Assembly: GCA_036268995.1 (NCBI GenBank) | Contig: DATATB010000127.1 | Coordinates: forward strand, 17,589-81,588 | Direction: 5' to 3' | Source of the DNA: DATATB01 sp036268995 | GTDB taxonomy: Bacteria; Planctomycetota; Planctomycetia; Pirellulales; PNKZ01 | DNA: 64,000 bases | Shown: piece after piece, positions 32,148 to 41,218 of the stretch | Layout: each line of letters begins with the position of its first letter | Position numbering within the stretch: the stretch's first letter is position 1 | The notes under the pieces: generated by a model | Told to the model about the DNA's origin: nothing | The model's database searches: none | The model's input: only the letters and a program-made list of their open reading frames with translations | Translations under genes and position numbers: made by a program

Positions 32148-33419
32148 TTACTTTCGGCCTACCCGATCACTGGCTTCGATGCGATACAGATGCTTGTCGG
32201 TGCGGAGAAAAATGGCGGCGCCGCAGAAGGCGGGGGTGGCCATTTGCCGGCCGTCGAGTTGGTTGGTCGCTAGAAGCTTGTACTCGCGAGCCGGCTCGAG
32301 CACGTAGGTGCGGCCGTCTTCCGCGGGAATGTAAATCCGGCCGCCGGCCAGCGTGGGCGAGGCGGAGTAATCTCCCCCCAGCCGTTCGGTCCAAATCGAC
32401 TTGCCGGTTTTCGCGTCGAGCGAGCTGGCCACTCCGCGGTTGGTGACCAGGTAGAGTTGCTCGCCCACCAGCAGCGGCGAGGGAGCCGCTGAAATCTGCC
32501 GCGTGGCTTGCCAGGCCACGGCCGTGTCGGTCAAGTCGCCACTGCCTTGATTACCGCTGCCGCCGGGCCGCATGGCCCACAATTGCGGCCGGCCGAAATC
32601 CGTAACGACAAACAGCAGGCCATCGCCGAAGATCGGCCGCGGCACGACCGAAAAGCCCTTGTAACGCACCTTCCACAGTTCGCGTCCGTTACTGGGATCG
32701 TAGGCCACGACCTGGCTGGCGCCGGAGCTGATCAACTGCGTCTGGCCGGCGACTTGAATCACCAGCGGGGTCGAATAGCCCTTGCGCCAGTCGGGATTGT
32801 CGGCCGGTTTGCCCGTGCGGTCGGTCTTCCAGGCGATGCGGCCGGTGTGCTTGTCCAGCGCCACGACATATTGCACGTCCATGCCGTCGCAGTTCACGAT
32901 CAGAAACTCGCGATACAAGATCGGCGAGCTGCCCGGCCCCTCTTTGTGTTCGAGCTTGAGCGAATTATTTTTCCACAAGATGCTGCCGGTGGCCGTGGCC
33001 AGGCAGGCGGTGCCGTTGGTGCCGAAGTGCACGTACACGCGGCCGTCTTCGATCACCGGCGTGGGCGAGGCGTAGCTGTTCTTGGCGTTCACCGATTCGG
33101 GCTGTTCGATCCGAAACACTTCGACGTCGTGCAGCACCGACCCGGAGTCGCGATCGACGCACACGGCCCGTAGCGAGTGGCCGCGATCGACGGCCGTCGT
33201 CATCCAAATCTGCCGGCCCAGCACGACCGGCGACGACCAGCCTTCGCCGGGAATGGCCGTCTTCCAGCGCACGTTTTCCTGCTCGCTCCAAGTGAGCGGC
33301 GGCTGAGCATTGGCAGGAGCATGACCCTGGCCGTCGGGACCACGAAACTGCGGCCAATCGTCGGCCGCCCACGCAGTGGCCGGCATCAGCAACAGCGCCA
33401 GGCAGAGCAATCGAGTCAC
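32148..33419 (-). CDS. Secreted PQQ-type beta-propeller protein
   Basis: 423 residues from the GTG at 33419, with a GGAG ribosome site; the longer frame to 33542 reads repeat sequence. Signal peptide LLCLALLLMPATAWA-ADDWPQFRGPDGQG. The start WPQFRGPDG and repeated blade ends (GSILWKNN, GRIAWKTDR, GRELWKVRYKG, GKSIWTERLGG) are typical of outer-membrane-assembly BamB-like/PQQ propellers common in Planctomycetota. It does not carry evident quinone-dehydrogenase residues and is likely a binding or scaffolding protein of the periplasm. Confidence 0.85.
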   Translation of the reverse strand: MTRLLCLALLLMPATAWAADDWPQFRGPDGQGHAPANAQPPLTWSEQENVRWKTAIPGEGWSSPVVLGRQIWMTTAVDRGHSLRAVCVDRDSGSVLHDVEVFRIEQPESVNAKNSYASPTPVIEDGRVYVHFGTNGTACLATATGSILWKNNSLKLEHKEGPGSSPILYREFLIVNCDGMDVQYVVALDKHTGRIAWKTDRTGKPADNPDWRKGYSTPLVIQVAGQTQLISSGASQVVAYDPSNGRELWKVRYKGFSVVPRPIFGDGLLFVVTDFGRPQLWAMRPGGSGNQGSGDLTDTAVAWQATRQISAAPSPLLVGEQLYLVTNRGVASSLDAKTGKSIWTERLGGDYSASPTLAGGRIYIPAEDGRTYVLEPAREYKLLATNQLDGRQMATPAFCGAAIFLRTDKHLYRIEASDRVGRK

Positions 33420-33535
33420 GTGGAAAAAGCTCCGAAGAAATGATGAAGTAGGAATGATGAATGATGAATGGAAGAGGCAATCTTGTTTCCGACATCCATC
33501 ATTCAGTAGTCTCAAGTTCTCGACTCTCAAATACA

Positions 33536-33601
33536 GGAACACTAATCGGCGCTAATTGACACTAATCGGAATTAGTGGGAATTAGTGAAAATTAGTGTTC
33601 C
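33536..33601. repeat. Dispersed ACTAAT-type inverted repeat (family D)
   Basis: GGAACACTAAT (33536-33546) and ATTAGTGTTCC (33591-33601) enclose further TAATTgACACTAAT and ATTAGTG units, making a long AT-rich hairpin upstream of the propeller gene and downstream of the LarA-like gene. The neighbouring stretches (33430-33470 and 33645-33665) carry ATGATGAA/TTCATCAT simple repeats, as also at 28693-28730. Confidence 0.7.
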
Positions 33602-33659
33602 TCTCTTTCCTCTCCGATTTGTTTGACAGCGATTTGGAACTACTGTCATTCATCATTCA

Positions 33660-34955
33660 TCATTCCGCATTGATTAGTTCTCCGGGGCGACGTGCCAGGC
33701 TCGTGATCGAAGGCAGATTGCCCTCGGCATCAAACGGTAGCGGGCGAGGTTCGGCAATCACGTCGAGATCCGGCCGCTCGCGGGCTTCGGCCAGGTAGGC
33801 GGCCGAACATTCCACTTCGGCCAGTTCCAGCGTGTTGCGAATCCATAGCACCCCGGCCTCTTCCGGCGGCTTGAGCCCGATCTGGCCCAATGCAGCCTCG
33901 AGCACCTGCCGGTCGGTCGGAAAATGGATCGGCAGCCGGGCTCCTTCGGGATGGCCGCCGGTGAGCACGTTGACGTACGTGATGTGCAGATCGGTCTGCT
34001 CGATCGCCCGGGTTGTGCAAAAGTCGGCGATGCCGATGCCGCAGGCATTGCCATGCGTGGCTTCGGTGAGACCCCGCACGATCACCCGGCGCACATGGGG
34101 CGATTCGCGCGTGCCGGCCGGCTGGGCCACTTTGCGGCCGATGACGTTGGTGTCCATGCCGGCGCCGCTGATGTCCTTGCCGATTTCGTCGATGATCAGC
34201 ACGTCGACTTTGCCGAATGGAAGCTGGGGCAGCCAGCGTTTGGCCAGCACCAGCAGTTCCTTTTCGCGGGACTCGAAATCCTCGGGGGCCACGGCCGCGA
34301 TCAGCGCGGTTTCGTCGTACGCATTTTCCACGATGCCCACGCCGGCCAGGATATGGCAACTCGCCAGCACGCGGCCGGCCACGGCTTTGACGATTTGATC
34401 GAAGCTGTAATCCTGGATGGCCCGATGGTAGATCGTGGCCCCGGCGTGCTTGCCCAGGCCGATGAGCATCATCTTCATCAGCCCGCTTTCGATCTCGCCG
34501 ACGAAATTGGTATGCGGCTTGACGCGGCCGCAGACCACCACGTGATCGGCCTCGCTGGCATAGCGGTCGAAGTGGACCGGCAAGCCTTCGGGCGTGTGGC
34601 AAACGATCACGGTCTCCATCGTCGCGCGGATCGGGCAGCCGAGAAAATCTTCGGTTACCCCGTAACCGTGCAAGATGCCCACCTGGCCGGCCACCGTGCC
34701 GCCGCCGTGGCTGCCCATGGCCGGCACGACAAACGGTTCGAGCTTCAAGGCCTTGAGATGCCGGACAATCGCCTGGAGGACGACGGCGATATTGGCGATG
34801 CCGCGGCTGCCGGCCGTCACAGCCACGCTCTCGCCAGGCCGGACCTTGCCGGCCAGGTTCAGCCGCGCCAGTTCGCGGTCGACCGTTTGGGCGATATTTT
34901 CGACCCGCGGGCAGTCGAAGCGTTGTGCCACGCGGAACATTGGCGGAAATTGCAT
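33660..34955 (-). CDS. LarA-like (lactate racemase domain) protein
   Basis: 431 residues. The N-terminal domain has SVAVTAGSRGIANIAVVLQAIV, FVVPAMGSHGGGTVAGQ, YGVTE, and VVVCGRVKPHTNFVGEIESGLMKMMLIGLGKHAGA. The C-terminal part has IGKDISGAGMDTNVIG and TEATHGNACGIGIADF. This is the DUF2088/LarA fold, whose founding member racemises lactate using a nickel-pincer cofactor; related enzymes act on other 2-hydroxy acids or sugar acids. LarB, LarC and LarE maturation genes are not in the window. Histidines and lysines that could hold the cofactor are present but cannot be assigned by eye. The actual substrate is unknown. Confidence 0.75.
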   Translation of the reverse strand: MQFPPMFRVAQRFDCPRVENIAQTVDRELARLNLAGKVRPGESVAVTAGSRGIANIAVVLQAIVRHLKALKLEPFVVPAMGSHGGGTVAGQVGILHGYGVTEDFLGCPIRATMETVIVCHTPEGLPVHFDRYASEADHVVVCGRVKPHTNFVGEIESGLMKMMLIGLGKHAGATIYHRAIQDYSFDQIVKAVAGRVLASCHILAGVGIVENAYDETALIAAVAPEDFESREKELLVLAKRWLPQLPFGKVDVLIIDEIGKDISGAGMDTNVIGRKVAQPAGTRESPHVRRVIVRGLTEATHGNACGIGIADFCTTRAIEQTDLHITYVNVLTGGHPEGARLPIHFPTDRQVLEAALGQIGLKPPEEAGVLWIRNTLELAEVECSAAYLAEARERPDLDVIAEPRPLPFDAEGNLPSITSLARRPGELINAE

Positions 34956-35182
34956 GATGAATCGTCTCGCAAGCGGCTTGTGGAACTCTATGCCATCCTA
35001 ACCCAAAACTGCAACAAGATCACGGCTCCGGCCAGACCGGCCGCCGCTACCCTGGGCGGCGCAGGGTCTTACTGCGATCCGTTTCGGCAAACTGGGTGTA
35101 GCAAAAGGTTGCGGCGAGTATCGGGTGTTTGTAGACTCAAGTCCACCCGAACGGCCGGCATCGTACTGGGGTTTAGTGGCAG

Positions 35183-38140
35183 ATGTTCGACCCCTACCAC
35201 AAGTGGCTGGGCATTGCTCCCAAAGACCAGCCGCCCACGCTCTATCGTCTGCTGGGAATCGATGCCTTCGAGCCCGATGACGAAGTCATCGATTCGGCCG
35301 CCAATCGACTGATGTCCTGGCTGCAGGAGTTCGCCACGGGCGAACACGTGGCCGAATCGCAAAAGCTGCTGAACGAGATCGCCGCGGCGCGGGTCCGGCT
35401 GCTGAATCCGGGCACCAAGGCCGAGTACGACGACCAACTGCGCAAAACGTTGTCGGCCGCTCGCGAAGCCCAGGAACCTGCGAAAGGCAAGCAACCCTCT
35501 CGCGACCGTCAGAAACGGCAGTCGCCATTGTCCGACGCGGGCTTGCCCTCGGGCATTCACTCGGCGCGTCGTCGGCCGGCACCATCTGCCCCTGCCAAGA
35601 ACGCCAAGGCGGCCGCGCCAAAGAACGCCAAAGCGGGAAGCTCCAAGCAGCGCGGCAGCTCGCAATCGGGCGCCCATCCCCGCACGCGATCGCGCGGCCA
35701 GCGGACCCTGTCGCTGCCGATCATTGCCGCGGTCGGGCTAACGGCGCTGGCCATCGTCATCTTGGGAGGCTGGGCGCTGTTTTCGAAGGGGCCCAAACCC
35801 AAAAGCGCGCCCAGTCCGACGCAGACCGCCAAAGTCGAAGAGCCGCCGAAAGCTGATCCTCCGAGCCAACCACCGGTCGTGCCTTCGTCCTCAACGGGAT
35901 ACGTGCGGGGTGGCGGCGTGTTCACCGGAAGATCGACGGTGGTTTTGGGGACTCCTCCCGCGTCTGGCACCCCGATGGCCGGCGGCGGCAAGGCGCCGAT
36001 TGTCAAAGCAGTCGAAGCCACGGCCAAACCGCCGGTAAAACCGGCCGCGCCGGCGGTTGCCACGGTGACAACTCCCACGGCCCCGACCGACGGCGTTGAC
36101 GCGGCCCGGCTGCAACTCGCGTCGACGATGCCGGCCGACGGCAAGGCTGCCGACGCGATTACTGCACCGGCGCCGGTGGATTCGAAATCCGTGCCCGCTT
36201 CAGCCCCGAGTCCCACGGCCGCGCCTCGGCCGCCTGCCGACGCGGTTGCGTCGGTCGTGGTGCCGGCCCCGATGCCGGCTGTCGCAGGCGACAAAAACGA
36301 GAAGTCGGCGGTGCCCGTGGTGGCCGATCAGCGCTTGCCCGTGCCGGGCGACGCTTCGCAGCAGCAGGCGAAGAAACTGCTCGGAGATTTGTTTGGCGGT
36401 CAAACCAAGAAGAACCGCGAGGCGCAACAGCGTTCCATCAACGAATTATTCGCGAAAGAGGTACAAATTGCGACGGAGCCCGCCTCGCTGTATGTGGTGC
36501 TCGTCGAGGCCCGCGACCGCGCGGTGCAACTGGCGGATCTCACCCTGGCCGAAACGGCGGTCGACAAGCTGATCGCGCGTTTCCAGGTCGATCGACTTGC
36601 AGCCCGAACGGAGCTGCTGGAAAAGCTGCAAGCCAACAAGTCCTTGCCAGCAGACGTCGGCAGCGACTGCGCCGACCAGTGCCTGGACCTGGTGGAAGTT
36701 GCCATCCGGGACGAGGACTTCCCGGCGGCCGACAAGTTGGCACGTCTAGCGCAGCAATTTGCGAGCAAGGCGCGCAATGGAGAGCTGAAAAATGAAGCCG
36801 CATGGCGGATCAAGGAAGCGACGCAATTCACGGCGCGTTGGGGCGAAGCCGAGAAGGCCCGGGCCAGCCTGGCGAAAAACGATGCCGACGCCGACGCGCA
36901 CCAGGAGGTGGGGCGGTACCTTTGTTTTCAGTGTGACGACTGGGAGGCGGGCCTGACGCACCTCAGCAAGGGCAGCGATGAGCCGTTGAAAACACTGGCG
37001 GTCAGAAGTCTCGCCGAGATGAGCGATCCGGCCAAACTCGTGGAACTCGGCGACGCCTGGAAGAAACAGTCCAGTCAGAAGAACGCCAGCAAGGAAGTGC
37101 GCGGCGAGTATCGCGCCGCCGCGCGACATTGGTACGCCCTGGCCGAGCCGTGGTTGCCCGGGCTGGCTAAAATCACCTGCGAAAAACGTTTGAAGGAAGT
37201 GGCTTTGCCCAGCGCCAAGGGGAGCTATCCACGGCGACGGCCGCCGCGGGCTGTCGCGCCCTTTGATGCCGTGGCCGCGGCAGAGCATCAACGACTTTGG
37301 GCGCGCTACCAAAACACGCTGCCCAGCGCCGCCAACTCCGTCGGCATGAAGCTCGTGCTGATTCCGCCGGGCGAGTTTCGCATGGGTATGGATCGCGCCG
37401 ACATCGAAGCGCATGCCAAGCTCGCTCCGGACGTCGGCGCCAAAATGCTGGCCGAGAGCTGCGGCCCACGCCACCTGGTACGGATTACGCATCCGTTCTA
37501 TATCGGAGCGTATGAAGTGACCGTCGGCCAGTTTCGCGCCTTCGCCACGGCCAGCAAATACAAGACAACCGCCGAAACGGACGGGCTAGGCGGTTATGTC
37601 TACGTCAGTGGCAAGCCCGTGCGCAAGCCGGAGATCAACTGGCAGAATGCCGGCTATGAGCAAGCGGGCGACGAGCCGGTCGTGAATGTGACCTATGCCG
37701 ACGCGCTCAGCTTTTGCCAGTGGCTCGGCCAGCAGGAAGGGACCGAGTACCGGCTGCCCAGCGAAGCCGAATGGGAATACGTCTGCCGCGCCGGCACGGA
37801 GGCGCTGTACCCGTTCGGGTCGGATCCCCAATTGCTGCCGCAATACGCCTGGACTCACGAAACGCGAGCCAAACCCGTCGGCAAGAAGTTGCCTAACGGC
37901 TTTGGCATCTACGATATGTTGGGCAACGTCTACGAGTGGGGCGGCGACTGGTTCACCTACGACTATTACGCAAAGTCTCCCAAGGATAATCCGACCGGCC
38001 CCAGCAGTGCGACGGGAGATTTGCGCGTCATCCGCGGATCGCCCGCCGACTGCCGATCGGCGGGCCGAGGCCAGGGCATCGCGACCAGCACGTGGCCGCT
38101 GCGCGGTTTCCGCGTCGTGCGCATGGACACGACTCACTGA
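35183..38140 (+). CDS. J-like / transmembrane / SUMF1-fold fusion protein
   Basis: 985 residues. Residues 1-90 (DPYHKWLGIAPKDQPPTLYRLLGI and LLNEIAAARVRLLNPGTKAEYDDQL) resemble a J-domain without the HPD tripeptide. A membrane helix lies near 175-195 (PIIAAVGLTALAIVILGGW). Then comes a Pro/Ala-rich stretch to about 390 and a helical region to about 700. The C-terminal 270 residues are a SUMF1/FGE fold (MKLVLIPPGEFRMG, YIGAYEVTVGQFRAF, YRLPSEAEWEYVCRAG, GNVYEWGGDW, LRGFRVVRM). The catalytic cysteine pair of true formylglycine enzymes is not evident (RGSPADCRSAGRG has one Cys), so it is probably a binding module. It precedes the Hsp70 homologue by 80 bases. Confidence 0.85.
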   Translation: MFDPYHKWLGIAPKDQPPTLYRLLGIDAFEPDDEVIDSAANRLMSWLQEFATGEHVAESQKLLNEIAAARVRLLNPGTKAEYDDQLRKTLSAAREAQEPAKGKQPSRDRQKRQSPLSDAGLPSGIHSARRRPAPSAPAKNAKAAAPKNAKAGSSKQRGSSQSGAHPRTRSRGQRTLSLPIIAAVGLTALAIVILGGWALFSKGPKPKSAPSPTQTAKVEEPPKADPPSQPPVVPSSSTGYVRGGGVFTGRSTVVLGTPPASGTPMAGGGKAPIVKAVEATAKPPVKPAAPAVATVTTPTAPTDGVDAARLQLASTMPADGKAADAITAPAPVDSKSVPASAPSPTAAPRPPADAVASVVVPAPMPAVAGDKNEKSAVPVVADQRLPVPGDASQQQAKKLLGDLFGGQTKKNREAQQRSINELFAKEVQIATEPASLYVVLVEARDRAVQLADLTLAETAVDKLIARFQVDRLAARTELLEKLQANKSLPADVGSDCADQCLDLVEVAIRDEDFPAADKLARLAQQFASKARNGELKNEAAWRIKEATQFTARWGEAEKARASLAKNDADADAHQEVGRYLCFQCDDWEAGLTHLSKGSDEPLKTLAVRSLAEMSDPAKLVELGDAWKKQSSQKNASKEVRGEYRAAARHWYALAEPWLPGLAKITCEKRLKEVALPSAKGSYPRRRPPRAVAPFDAVAAAEHQRLWARYQNTLPSAANSVGMKLVLIPPGEFRMGMDRADIEAHAKLAPDVGAKMLAESCGPRHLVRITHPFYIGAYEVTVGQFRAFATASKYKTTAETDGLGGYVYVSGKPVRKPEINWQNAGYEQAGDEPVVNVTYADALSFCQWLGQQEGTEYRLPSEAEWEYVCRAGTEALYPFGSDPQLLPQYAWTHETRAKPVGKKLPNGFGIYDMLGNVYEWGGDWFTYDYYAKSPKDNPTGPSSATGDLRVIRGSPADCRSAGRGQGIATSTWPLRGFRVVRMDTTH

Positions 38141-38220
38141 GGCCGACAGGCCGGGTCGCATTCACGTCGTTTGGCAAAGTCGGTTTCGACCAGTGACGCG
38201 GCGCACGCGGGAGGCATGTC

Positions 38221-40032
38221 GTGGAAAAGTCTGAAAACACTCCGGTGGGCATCGATCTGGGCACGACGTTTTCCGTCATCGCCCATTTGGATCGCGAAGG
38301 CCGTCCCGCGACCATTCGCAACGCCGAGGGCGATGCCACGACGCCCAGCGCCGTGTTCTTCGACCGCTCGTCGGTGATTGTTGGCAAAGAGGCCGTGAAG
38401 CTGTCGCGGCTCGAGCCGGAGCGCGTCGCCTTGTGCGCGAAGCGCGACATGGGCAGCCCATTTTATTCGCACAAGATCGCCGGCCAGCAGCTCCCGCCGG
38501 AAGTGATTCAAGCCTGCGTCTTGCGCAAACTGCGCGAGGACGCCGAGTTGGTGGTGGGTAAGTTCGACAAAGCGGTGATTACCGTGCCCGCCTATTTCAA
38601 CGAGCCGCGGCGCAAAGCCACGCAGGACGCGGGACGCCTGGCCGGTTTGGAAGTGATCGACATCATCAACGAGCCCACGGCGGCGGCCATCGCGGCCGGA
38701 GCCCAACACGGCCGGACCGACGGCAGTGTCGGCAGCGGCCACGAGCGGATTCTGGTCTTCGACCTGGGTGGCGGCACCTTCGACGTCACGGTCATGGAGA
38801 TCAAGGATCTCAGCTTCGACACGCTGGCCACCGGCGGCGACGTCCACCTGGGCGGAATCGACTGGGACCGCCGGCTGGCCGACCACCTGCTCGAGGAATT
38901 CCAGGCGCAACAGGGCGACGACCTGCGCGAGCAGCCCCTGGTGCTGGCCCGTATCCTGCGCGAGGCCGAGGAAGCCAAGCGCACCCTCTCGGCCCGCGAC
39001 GAGGCCATGTTGGTGTTCGAGCACGAGGGGGCACGCATTCGCAAGTCGGTGACCCGCGCCAAGTTCGAAGATCTGACCCGCGACCTGGTCGAGCGCACGC
39101 GTTTCACGGCGACGCGCGTCATGCGCGAGTCCGGCCTGAAATGGAACGACTTGGACCGCGTGCTGGTCGTGGGTGGCTCGACGCGGATGCCGATGATCGT
39201 GCAGATGCTCGAGCACGAGGCGGGCCGCAAGCTCGATCGGTCCGTTTCGGCCGACGAGGCGGTGGCCCACGGGGCCGCGCTCTACGCCGAGCTGCTGTTG
39301 AAAGGCACGCGCAAATCTTCGGTCGTCCAGCGCGTCACGAACGTCAGCGCCCACAACATGTGCGTGCTGGGCGTCGACAAGCAAACCGGCCGCCGCCGCA
39401 GCCGGGTCATGATTCAGCGCAACAGCCGGCTGCCGGCCAGCAGCCGCGCCTCCTTTCGCACCCAGCAGCAGGGGCAAACCAGCGTCGTCGTGCAAATCGT
39501 CGAAGGCGGCGACGCCAGCGGCAACAGCGCCACGCCCATCGGCCGCTGCGTGATCAGCGGCCTTCCGCCGACGCTGCCAATCAATGCGCCGGTGGAAGTG
39601 ACTTTCACCTACCAGCCCAACGGCCGGCTGATCGTCGAGGCGCAATTGCCGGACAAGTCGTTCTCCGCGCGGACCACGATCGAGCGCGCCTCGGGGCTCG
39701 ACGAAACGCTATTAAAATCTTGGCAGGATAAGCTGGAAAGCGGCCAGTTGCTGCCCGACACAGCAGACGAACCCGCGGCCGATGCGGAAGCGGATGACAT
39801 GGACGCCGACTCGGCCGAAGAAACAACTTCCGAATCGCTCGATTTCGGCGAAGCTCCCGCGCCTCGACACTCCAAGCCCAAAGCCGGCGTCAGGCCGAAG
39901 ACTGGCGGCAAGCCGGCTGCCAGCGCCAAGCCGAAGTCCACCGGCAAGCCGACGCGCCGCCCGGGGGCATCCAAGCCGCCACCGTCCTCCAAGGACGGTG
40001 GTTTAGACAGTTTCCTGGACTCACTGGAATAA
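38221..40032 (+). CDS. Hsp70 (DnaK-like) chaperone homologue with low-complexity tail
   Basis: 603 residues from the GTG at 38221, with GGGAGG ribosome site. The actin-fold ATPase is intact: GIDLGTTFSVIAHLD, AVITVPAYFNEPRRKATQDAGRLAGLEV, INEPTAAAIAAG, VFDLGGGTFDVTVMEI, VLVVGGSTRMPMI. The substrate-binding half is short and divergent (ITVQRNS-like VMIQRNSRLPAS, then VEVTFTYQPNGRLIVEA), lacking the usual long lid. The last 90 residues are acidic, then Lys/Pro/Ala-rich, ending GGLDSFLDSLE. It is not the housekeeping DnaK, and no grpE or dnaJ is adjacent. It probably acts with the J-like/SUMF1 protein upstream. Confidence 0.9.
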   Translation: MEKSENTPVGIDLGTTFSVIAHLDREGRPATIRNAEGDATTPSAVFFDRSSVIVGKEAVKLSRLEPERVALCAKRDMGSPFYSHKIAGQQLPPEVIQACVLRKLREDAELVVGKFDKAVITVPAYFNEPRRKATQDAGRLAGLEVIDIINEPTAAAIAAGAQHGRTDGSVGSGHERILVFDLGGGTFDVTVMEIKDLSFDTLATGGDVHLGGIDWDRRLADHLLEEFQAQQGDDLREQPLVLARILREAEEAKRTLSARDEAMLVFEHEGARIRKSVTRAKFEDLTRDLVERTRFTATRVMRESGLKWNDLDRVLVVGGSTRMPMIVQMLEHEAGRKLDRSVSADEAVAHGAALYAELLLKGTRKSSVVQRVTNVSAHNMCVLGVDKQTGRRRSRVMIQRNSRLPASSRASFRTQQQGQTSVVVQIVEGGDASGNSATPIGRCVISGLPPTLPINAPVEVTFTYQPNGRLIVEAQLPDKSFSARTTIERASGLDETLLKSWQDKLESGQLLPDTADEPAADAEADDMDADSAEETTSESLDFGEAPAPRHSKPKAGVRPKTGGKPAASAKPKSTGKPTRRPGASKPPPSSKDGGLDSFLDSLE

Positions 40033-40080
40033 TCGAAGACCACGCCGGGATCGCTGAAACGCATGCGCGGGCAGCGGCAA

Positions 40081-41163
40081 TTAGAACAGCCGTAGTTGGC
40101 CGGCTGCAGCAGTCGGTGGGCGGAAGGACTGGCAATCATATTCGGGCAGCTTGCCGTCGAGGCCGTGCTTCCGGGTGAAAGTGCGGAAGACCTGCTTGAT
40201 CTGGTCGGCCAGCGGCCCGTTGCCCCTCATGCGCTGACCGAATTCGGGAGAATTCAGCGCGCCGCCGCGCACCGAGCGGATGGCGTTTTCGACGCGCTGC
40301 CGCTTGTCGGGATGCGTGCGCTCGAGCCATTCGAGAAACACCGGCTTGACGGTCAGCGGGAGTCGCAAGACGACGAAGCCCGCGCCTTGGGCGCCGGCTT
40401 CGGCCGCGGCCGCCAGGATCGAGGGCATTTCGCTGTCGGTCAAAGCGGGAATGACAGGGGCCACCATCACGCGCGTGGGAACGCCGGCGGCAGTCAGTGC
40501 GCGGATGGCCCGCAGCCGGGCGGCCGGAGTGCTGGTGCGCGGCTCCATCACGCGCCCCAGCTCCGCATCGAGCGTGGTGACGCTAATGTTGACGTGAACC
40601 AGCCGGGCCGCGGCCATTGGCCCCAGAATGTCGAGGTCGCGGCAGACCAGCGCGTTTTTCGTGACGATGCTGATCGGCTGACGAGCTTCCCAAGCCACTT
40701 CCAGGCAGCCGCGCGTGAGCCGGAACTCGCGTTCGGCCGGTTGAAAACAGTCGGTGACGCCGGAAAACGTGATCGGCTCGGGCCGCCACGCTGGGCGAGC
40801 TAGAAACGCCCGCAGCAGCGCGGGCGCATCGTGCTTGACGAGAATCTTGGTCTCGAAGTCCAGCCCGGCATTCAACCCCAGATACTCATGGCCTGGCCGG
40901 GCGTAGCAGTACGAGCAACCATGCGCGCAGCCGCGATACGGATTGACGCTGTAGCGGAAGGGTACGTCGGGGCTGTCATTTTCAGACACGATGGTTTGCG
41001 AAGCGTCGGGCAGATACTCGACCGGCGGCCGGTTGGCATCGGCCAGGAACTCAGCATCGCCGTCAAAGTGTTCCCAATCGTCTTCGACATGCACCGCCTC
41101 GAACCGATTGGCCGGGTTGATATGCGACCCGCGAGCCTTGGGCGAGCGTTTTTCAGAGTTCAT
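40081..41163 (-). CDS. Radical SAM protein, PA0069-like family
   Basis: 360 residues from the ATG at 41163; the longer frame to 41382 overlaps the next gene. The iron-sulfur motif is GCAHGCSYCYARPGHEYLG, a CxxxCxxC arrangement. It is followed by DFETKILVKHDAPALL, ITFSGVTDCFQPAE and VHVNISVTTLDAELGRVMEPRT, the layout of the PA0069/spore-photolyase-related group. The N-terminal NPANRFE motif is also typical. It is convergent with the Hsp70 gene. Reaction unknown; members are widely conserved and often lie near DNA-repair or unknown genes. Confidence 0.85.
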   Translation of the reverse strand: MNSEKRSPKARGSHINPANRFEAVHVEDDWEHFDGDAEFLADANRPPVEYLPDASQTIVSENDSPDVPFRYSVNPYRGCAHGCSYCYARPGHEYLGLNAGLDFETKILVKHDAPALLRAFLARPAWRPEPITFSGVTDCFQPAEREFRLTRGCLEVAWEARQPISIVTKNALVCRDLDILGPMAAARLVHVNISVTTLDAELGRVMEPRTSTPAARLRAIRALTAAGVPTRVMVAPVIPALTDSEMPSILAAAAEAGAQGAGFVVLRLPLTVKPVFLEWLERTHPDKRQRVENAIRSVRGGALNSPEFGQRMRGNGPLADQIKQVFRTFTRKHGLDGKLPEYDCQSFRPPTAAAGQLRLF

Positions 41164-41218
41164 CGCGAACACTCCACCGCGGTTTCGGAGGCCGAGCTTT
41201 TTGTATACGCCGACGCGG

